Assembly (NCBI GenBank): GCA_946886375.1
Contig: CAMPIL010000048.1
Span: 1-14,521, forward strand
DNA from: an uncultured Phycisphaerales bacterium
GTDB taxonomy: Bacteria; Planctomycetota; Phycisphaerae; Phycisphaerales; SM1A02
Direction: 5' to 3'
Length of the DNA: 14,521 nucleotides
Every line of letters starts with the position of its first letter. Positions within the stretch are counted from its first letter, which is position 1. Below are positions 7,885-14,521 of the stretch, in pieces. Under the pieces are notes generated by a model that did no database searches, was not told the DNA's origin, and saw only the letters and a list, made by a program, of their open reading frames with translations. A program made the translations under genes and the position numbers.

Positions 7885-8520
7885 TCACGACTCAAGGACC
7901 TCAATCGAAACCGGATGCAATGACTTCAACAACTCCTCGGTGCGGGCGCGGGAGAACTTGGGGTCACGCGCTTCAATCACCACGAAGAAACGGTCATCCG
8001 TCGCGCGGGCGAACCGCAGACTCTTGAACAACGGGTGGTACAGTCGCGGCAGGCCGTTGAACACCAGCAGCAGACCCACGGTTCCCAATGAAGCCAGGAG
8101 CACCGTCAGTTCGAACGTCACCGGAATGAATGCCGGAAGACTGATCGGCGGCTTGCCGCTGATGGGGAACTGATACCCCGCGAGGAAGATCGCAGACAAG
8201 TCGATGTTGGTGGAGTTGGTGAAGATTTGCAGGGCAAGCGCCAGCAGCGTGCCGGTCATGCCGCAGAAAAACACCGCCACCGGAAGAATGGTCGGCCGCA
8301 CGCCCATGGCCTTATCCAAGCCGTGCACCGGGAAGGGCGTGTGGCAATCCCACCACTTGTAGCCTGCATCGCGCACTTTTTCCGCGGCGTGCACAATGTC
8401 TGCCGGCGTGGTGAACTCGGCCATGAGGCCGTAGAGTTTTCCGCTCTCAGCCGGAACGGATGTTCCTCGCCGCACATCTCGTGCGGCGGTTGTTTCAGAG
8501 GTCATTCCGGGGTTGGTCAT
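7885..8520 (-). CDS. actD: Alternative complex III subunit ActD (DUF3341 membrane protein)
   Basis: Structural membrane subunit of ACIII that packs next to ActC. The 211-aa protein has a soluble N-terminal domain with the family pattern [19 protein letters not shown] (28-46), then [19 protein letters not shown] (55-73). Two helices follow at about 77-99 and 132-154, with the intervening loop, and a C-terminal soluble domain beginning LPRLYHPLF. Length and layout match DUF3341. The ATG overlaps the actC stop (ATGA), with a strong GAGGAGGG 6 nt upstream. The first 25 residues are a loose Thr/Arg-rich extension before the conserved part; Met33 is inside the domain, so the annotated start is preferred. 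Confidence 0.95.
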   Translation of the reverse strand: MTNPGMTSETTAARDVRRGTSVPAESGKLYGLMAEFTTPADIVHAAEKVRDAGYKWWDCHTPFPVHGLDKAMGVRPTILPVAVFFCGMTGTLLALALQIFTNSTNIDLSAIFLAGYQFPISGKPPISLPAFIPVTFELTVLLASLGTVGLLLVFNGLPRLYHPLFKSLRFARATDDRFFVVIEARDPKFSRARTEELLKSLHPVSIEVLES

Positions 8521-9965
8521 GCCAGACCCTCCTCGACTTTCGCGCTGCCCTGGTAATCGCCATGCACTGCTGTTCCGGGCTCTTCCGGATGCGGCTTGGC
8601 CTGCGGCATCACGCCCTTGACTTCGGCAATCGCCACCACGGGCAGGTAGCGGATGAACAAAAGGAACAGCGTCAGGAACAGTCCGAAACTGCCAATGAGC
8701 ATGCAGATGTCAACCCAGGTCGGCCGGTAATAGCCCCATGCACTGGGCATGTAGTCCTGCGCCAGCGACGTCACGATGATGACGAAGCGCTCGAACCACA
8801 TGCCAATGTTCACCAGCACCGCCACGATGAACATGATGGGAATGCTTTGCCGGGCCGCCTTGAACCAGAAAATCTGCGGCGAGATCACGTTGCAGAACAC
8901 CATGATGGTCCACGACCAGCCGTACATGCCCGTCGCGCGGTTGATGAACGCGAATCGTTCGTACATTGAACCTGAATACCACGCGGTGAAGAACTCCATC
9001 ATGTAGGCGAACGAAACCATCATGCCCGTGAGCAAGATGATCTTGTTCATGTTCTCAAGGTGCCTCATGGTGATGAAGTCCTTGAGTCCCCAGATCTGCC
9101 GGGCCGGAACCGCGAGCACCTGAACCATGGCGAACCCGCCGAAGATCGCGCCCGCGACGAAGTAGGGCGGGAAGATCGTCGTGTGCCAGCCAGGCACCTG
9201 CGACACCGCAAAGTCGAACGACACCACCGAGTGCACCGAGAGCACCAGAGGCGTGGCCAGCGCGGCCAGCAGCAAATACGCCCGCTCATAGCGGTGCCAG
9301 TGACGGTTGCTTGACCGCCAGCCCAATGAGAACAGGCCGTACACGATCGCCTTGATCTTGGTATTGGCCCGGTCGCGCAGCGTGGCCAGGTCGGGAACCA
9401 TGCCCATGTACCAGAACAGCAGCGACACGGTGAAGTACGTGCCGACCGCGAACACGTCCCACAGCAGCGGGCTGCGGAACTGCGGCCACATGTCCATCTG
9501 GTTGGGAATCGGGAACAGCCAATACGCCAGCCACACGCGGCCGATGTGAATGCCCGGGAACGTGCCGGCACAGATGACCGCGAAGATGGTCATGGCCTCG
9601 GCGAACCGGTTGATGGCGGTGCGCCACTTCTGACGGAACAAGAACAAGATCGCTGAAATCAACGTCCCGGCGTGACCGATGCCGACCCAGAACACGAAGT
9701 TGGTGATGTCAAAGGCCCACATCACCGGATGCATGTTGCCCCACACGCCGACGCCCGTGCCGATGAGGTACAGAATCAGCACGACAAAGATCGTCGCCCA
9801 CGCCGAAGCGATCACGAACGCGATAGTCCAGGCCAGAGGCGGCTTGGGGGCTTCATTCACACGGCAGATGTCGCGCGTGACCGAGGCGAAGTCCTTGTGG
9901 TTCAGGACCAGCGGGGCGCGCTGGCCGGGAACGTCGATGGTGTTGTCAATGGGAAGGGCAGTCAC
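8517..9965 (-). CDS. actC: Alternative complex III subunit ActC (NrfD/PsrC-like quinol-oxidising membrane subunit)
   Basis: Main membrane subunit of ACIII, related to PsrC and NrfD; it carries the quinol-binding site and hands electrons to the Fe-S chain of ActB. The 482-aa product shows about ten helices between residues 45 and 450, with family stretches [32 protein letters not shown] and [12 protein letters not shown]. An N-terminal cytoplasmic tail of about 40 residues precedes helix 1. The start is GTG 9965; an in-frame stop lies 15 bp upstream, so no earlier start is possible. No clear Shine-Dalgarno is seen. It lies 41 bp after actB and overlaps actD by 4 bp. The two NrfD-like genes are told apart by order: this one follows actB. 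Confidence 0.96.
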   Translation of the reverse strand: MTALPIDNTIDVPGQRAPLVLNHKDFASVTRDICRVNEAPKPPLAWTIAFVIASAWATIFVVLILYLIGTGVGVWGNMHPVMWAFDITNFVFWVGIGHAGTLISAILFLFRQKWRTAINRFAEAMTIFAVICAGTFPGIHIGRVWLAYWLFPIPNQMDMWPQFRSPLLWDVFAVGTYFTVSLLFWYMGMVPDLATLRDRANTKIKAIVYGLFSLGWRSSNRHWHRYERAYLLLAALATPLVLSVHSVVSFDFAVSQVPGWHTTIFPPYFVAGAIFGGFAMVQVLAVPARQIWGLKDFITMRHLENMNKIILLTGMMVSFAYMMEFFTAWYSGSMYERFAFINRATGMYGWSWTIMVFCNVISPQIFWFKAARQSIPIMFIVAVLVNIGMWFERFVIIVTSLAQDYMPSAWGYYRPTWVDICMLIGSFGLFLTLFLLFIRYLPVVAIAEVKGVMPQAKPHPEEPGTAVHGDYQGSAKVEEGLA

Positions 9966-10006
9966 GGGTGTTGAAATTCAAGGGTCAACGGTCGGGTAGT
10001 CCGCGA

Positions 10007-13236
<3,230 letters not shown>

Positions 13237-13240
<4 letters not shown>

Positions 13241-13920
13241 CGATGGCATGTCGAGCAGTCCTGCGTTGGGCTGAGATTGTTGTGATTGAACCAGTACTTG
13301 TGGTATTCCTCGGCGGAGGAGGCAATCGTCCGGGCCTTGGGATCGCTTTCGAAATTCCACGCAAGGTCCGTCACCAGGCGCGGATCGCGAACGCGCCCTT
13401 CAGGATTGCGGTGACACTGAAGGCACCAACTCATGCTCAGCGGTTCCTGCTGATACACCTCGACCATCTTGTCGACCCGGCCGTGACACTCCACGCAACT
13501 GACGCCTCGCGTCACGTGCGCTGAGTGATTGAAGTAGGCGTAATCCGGAAGGTCGTGCACGCGGCGCCACTCCACCGGCGTGCCTTGCTCGTAACTCTCC
13601 CACAACGCTTTGAGATTCGGACTGTCTTTCTGAATCTGCGTGTGACAGTTCATGCACGTCTGCGTGGGCGGCACGGCAGCCTTCGCGGCGTACTCCACGG
13701 TGTTGTGACAGTAGCGGCAATCGATTCCCAGTTGCCCGGCGTGCAGTTCGTGGCTGTAGGGAATTGGCTGCTTGGGCATGTAGCCCGCGTCCGTGGCCAC
13801 CGGACTGAATCCATACGCGACCACGAAGACGACATACAGCGGCACCAGCGGCCCGATGATCAAAGCCGCGGGAAGGAGCATGTTGCTCCATTTCGGAAAG
13901 ACATAATGGTAGCGACCCAT
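13237..13920 (-). CDS. actA: Alternative complex III subunit ActA, pentaheme cytochrome c
   Basis: Membrane-anchored multiheme cytochrome of ACIII that carries electrons on the periplasmic side. The 227-aa product has one N-terminal membrane helix (about 16-38) and five heme motifs: CRYCH 68-72, CMNCH 89-93, CVECH 142-146, CLQCH 166-170 and CSTCH 222-226. Extra His residues (for example SHELH 56-60 and HSAH 132-135) may be distal ligands. Five hemes is the usual number for ActA. The last heme motif ends one residue before the stop, so little truncation is tolerable. I chose ATG 13920, with AAGG 7 nt upstream; a GTG at 13938 would add only six residues. It is the first gene of the operon; actB overlaps its stop by 4 bp. 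Confidence 0.96.
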
Positions 13921-13951
13921 ATCTGTGCCTTTTTTCACAATGTCGTTCGGG

Positions 13952-13979
13952 ATGCTACCTGAACCGTAGCCGAAGTCAA
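13952..13979 (-). promoter_or_regulatory. Candidate sigma70-like promoter of the act-cox operon
   Basis: Reading the minus strand, TTGACT (plus-strand 13974-13979) is followed after 16 bp by TAGCAT (13952-13957). The first matches the -35 consensus at five of six positions, the second the -10 at four of six. The expected start point lies about 25 nt before the actA ATG. It is the only reasonable pair I found by eye in this gap. In a non-proteobacterial host the consensus may differ, so this is tentative. Confidence 0.4.
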
Positions 13980-13992
13980 CCGAATCAAGGAC

Positions 13993-14063
13993 ATCTGTGG
14001 GGTTTCCAACATGGTCGAACCAGCCGGGAGGACGGCCTGAACACCGTCACCCGCCCCACAGAT
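13993..14063. repeat. Nested inverted-repeat element with three-way-junction layout upstream of actA
   Basis: A perfect 10-bp inverted repeat (ATCTGTGGGG at 13993-14002, CCCCACAGAT at 14054-14063) encloses 51 nt. Inside are two more hairpins. One is TGGT-CGA-ACCA at 14012-14022. The other is longer: 14025-14035 pairs with 14044-14053, with one mismatch and one bulge around loop CCTGAACA. The second inner stem abuts the closing stem without a gap. The whole could be a folded RNA with a three-way junction, or two facing copies of a protein-binding site just upstream of the act promoter. The pairing is seen; function and strand are not known. Confidence 0.55.
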
Positions 14064-14144
14064 TTGCCCAGACTTCAACGCCAAGGCCTATGTGCCGGCG
14101 GATGATACCTTGCCTATCTTCCACCGCAACTTGGCGCAAAAACT

Positions 14145-14173
14145 GCCGATTGGACCTCGCGCCATCAATCGGC
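14145..14173. repeat. Hairpin in the tatD leader region
   Basis: GCCGATTG (14145-14152) and CAATCGGC (14166-14173) form a perfect 8-bp inverted repeat around a 13-nt loop, 36 bp before the tatD ATG. The right arm also overlaps a 10-bp palindrome ATCGGCCGAT (14168-14177). No T-run follows, so it does not look like a terminator. It could be a leader structure or an operator. The remaining stretch between the two structured elements (14064-14144) shows no gene or clear signal. Confidence 0.35.
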
Positions 14174-14209
14174 CGATCTGCCAAAACCCCAACCGGCCTT
14201 ATCCGAGCG

Positions 14210-14521
14210 ATGATCGACACGCACTGCCATCTCACGTTCAAGGAGTTTGACGGTCGGACTGGCGAAATCCTCGCCGCCGCACGCGAGGTGGGTGTTCGCG
14301 GGGCGATCACCATTGCCACCACCTCAAACGATTGCCTGAGGGCCGCCGCCCTAGCCGAGGCCCACGACGGCCTTTGGTGCAGCGCGGGAGTGCACCCGTT
14401 GCATTCCGATGAGCCAATTGACTGGAACGATGTCACACGTGCAGCGGCCTCGCCCAAGTGCGTGGCGTGGGGCGAACTTGGCCTGGACAACCACTACAGC
14501 GATCCGCCGCGCACACTCCAA
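14210..14521 (+). CDS. tatD: TatD-family metal-dependent hydrolase (putative DNase), 3' end cut by window edge
   Basis: TatD proteins are two-metal TIM-barrel hydrolases with DNase activity. The frame gives 104 codons from ATG 14210 to the window end, so about 40 percent of a typical 250-260 aa protein is present. Visible motifs: the metal pair MIDTHCHL at the very start (His5, His7), AGVHP at 59-63 (His62) and GELGLD at 88-93 with the bridging Glu89. The start is fixed by the MIDTHCHL opening, which is normally at residue 1 in this family; the ribosome site is weak. It is divergent from the act-cox operon and has no evident functional link to it. Paralogues such as YcfH and YjjV cannot be told apart from this fragment. 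Confidence 0.93.
   Translation, partial: MIDTHCHLTFKEFDGRTGEILAAAREVGVRGAITIATTSNDCLRAAALAEAHDGLWCSAGVHPLHSDEPIDWNDVTRAAASPKCVAWGELGLDNHYSDPPRTLQ

Noticed and set aside
13241..13360. 40-residue N-terminal extension of actB
   Set aside because: It overlaps the heme-binding end of actA. The ATG at 13240 overlapping the actA stop, followed by the usual ActB opening, is the natural start.
13921..13938. GTG start adding six residues to ActA
   Set aside because: The extra MKKGTD contains the bases that serve as Shine-Dalgarno for ATG 13920, so the downstream ATG is preferred.
14011..14040. Nine-codon plus-strand mini-frame (MVEPAGRTA) inside the nested repeat, possible leader peptide
   Set aside because: No ribosome site, no regulatory codon run, and such short frames occur by chance.
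14047..14490. Minus-strand 147-codon frame over the tatD start and the divergent gap
   Set aside because: The plus-strand frame carries clear TatD metal motifs, so this is its shadow; the product has no recognisable features.

Overview
The window is almost entirely one minus-strand operon encoding a complete respiratory module. An alternative complex III (ACIII, quinol:electron-acceptor oxidoreductase; actA-B-C-D-E-F) is followed by a small single-pass membrane protein, a SCO-type copper chaperone, and a caa3-type cytochrome c oxidase (coxB with fused cytochrome c, A2-type coxA, coxC, and a subunit IV gene cut by the left edge). At the right edge, divergently on the plus strand, lies the 5' part of a TatD-family metal-dependent hydrolase gene. 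The DNA is GC-rich, and this makes many long antisense shadow ORFs.

Layout (minus-strand transcription runs right to left). A 289-bp divergent intergenic region (13921-14209) holds a candidate promoter for the operon, a striking nested inverted-repeat element and a second hairpin nearer tatD. Then come actA (pentaheme cytochrome), actB (fused Mo-enzyme-like plus Fe-S subunit, Tat signal), actC (NrfD-like), actD (DUF3341), actE (monoheme cytochrome c), actF (NrfD-like), the small membrane protein, sco, coxB, coxA, coxC and coxD. Junctions are tight: actA/actB, actC/actD, actE/actF and sco/coxB share 4-bp ATGA or GTGA stop/start overlaps. This indicates one transcription unit with translational coupling.

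How the genes work together (established for these families): quinol is oxidised by ACIII at the NrfD-like subunits, and electrons pass through the ActB Fe-S clusters and the ActA/ActE hemes. From there they go to the cytochrome c domain of CoxB, then CuA, heme a and the heme a3-CuB centre of CoxA, where O2 is reduced with proton pumping. SCO helps build CuA. No free soluble cytochrome c gene is present in the window, which fits direct transfer inside an ACIII-caa3 supercomplex.

Organism: ACIII clusters with this order occur in Planctomycetota, Bacteroidota, Rhodothermota, Acidobacteriota, Verrucomicrobiota and relatives. The high GC, pentaheme ActA, SCO with a C-terminal anchor and long linker insertion in CoxC make me lean to a Planctomycetota-like aerobe, but this is a guess and not demonstrated. 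The core system is known. The less explained parts are the structured intergenic element, the CoxC insertion, the small membrane protein, and the intercistronic hairpins.
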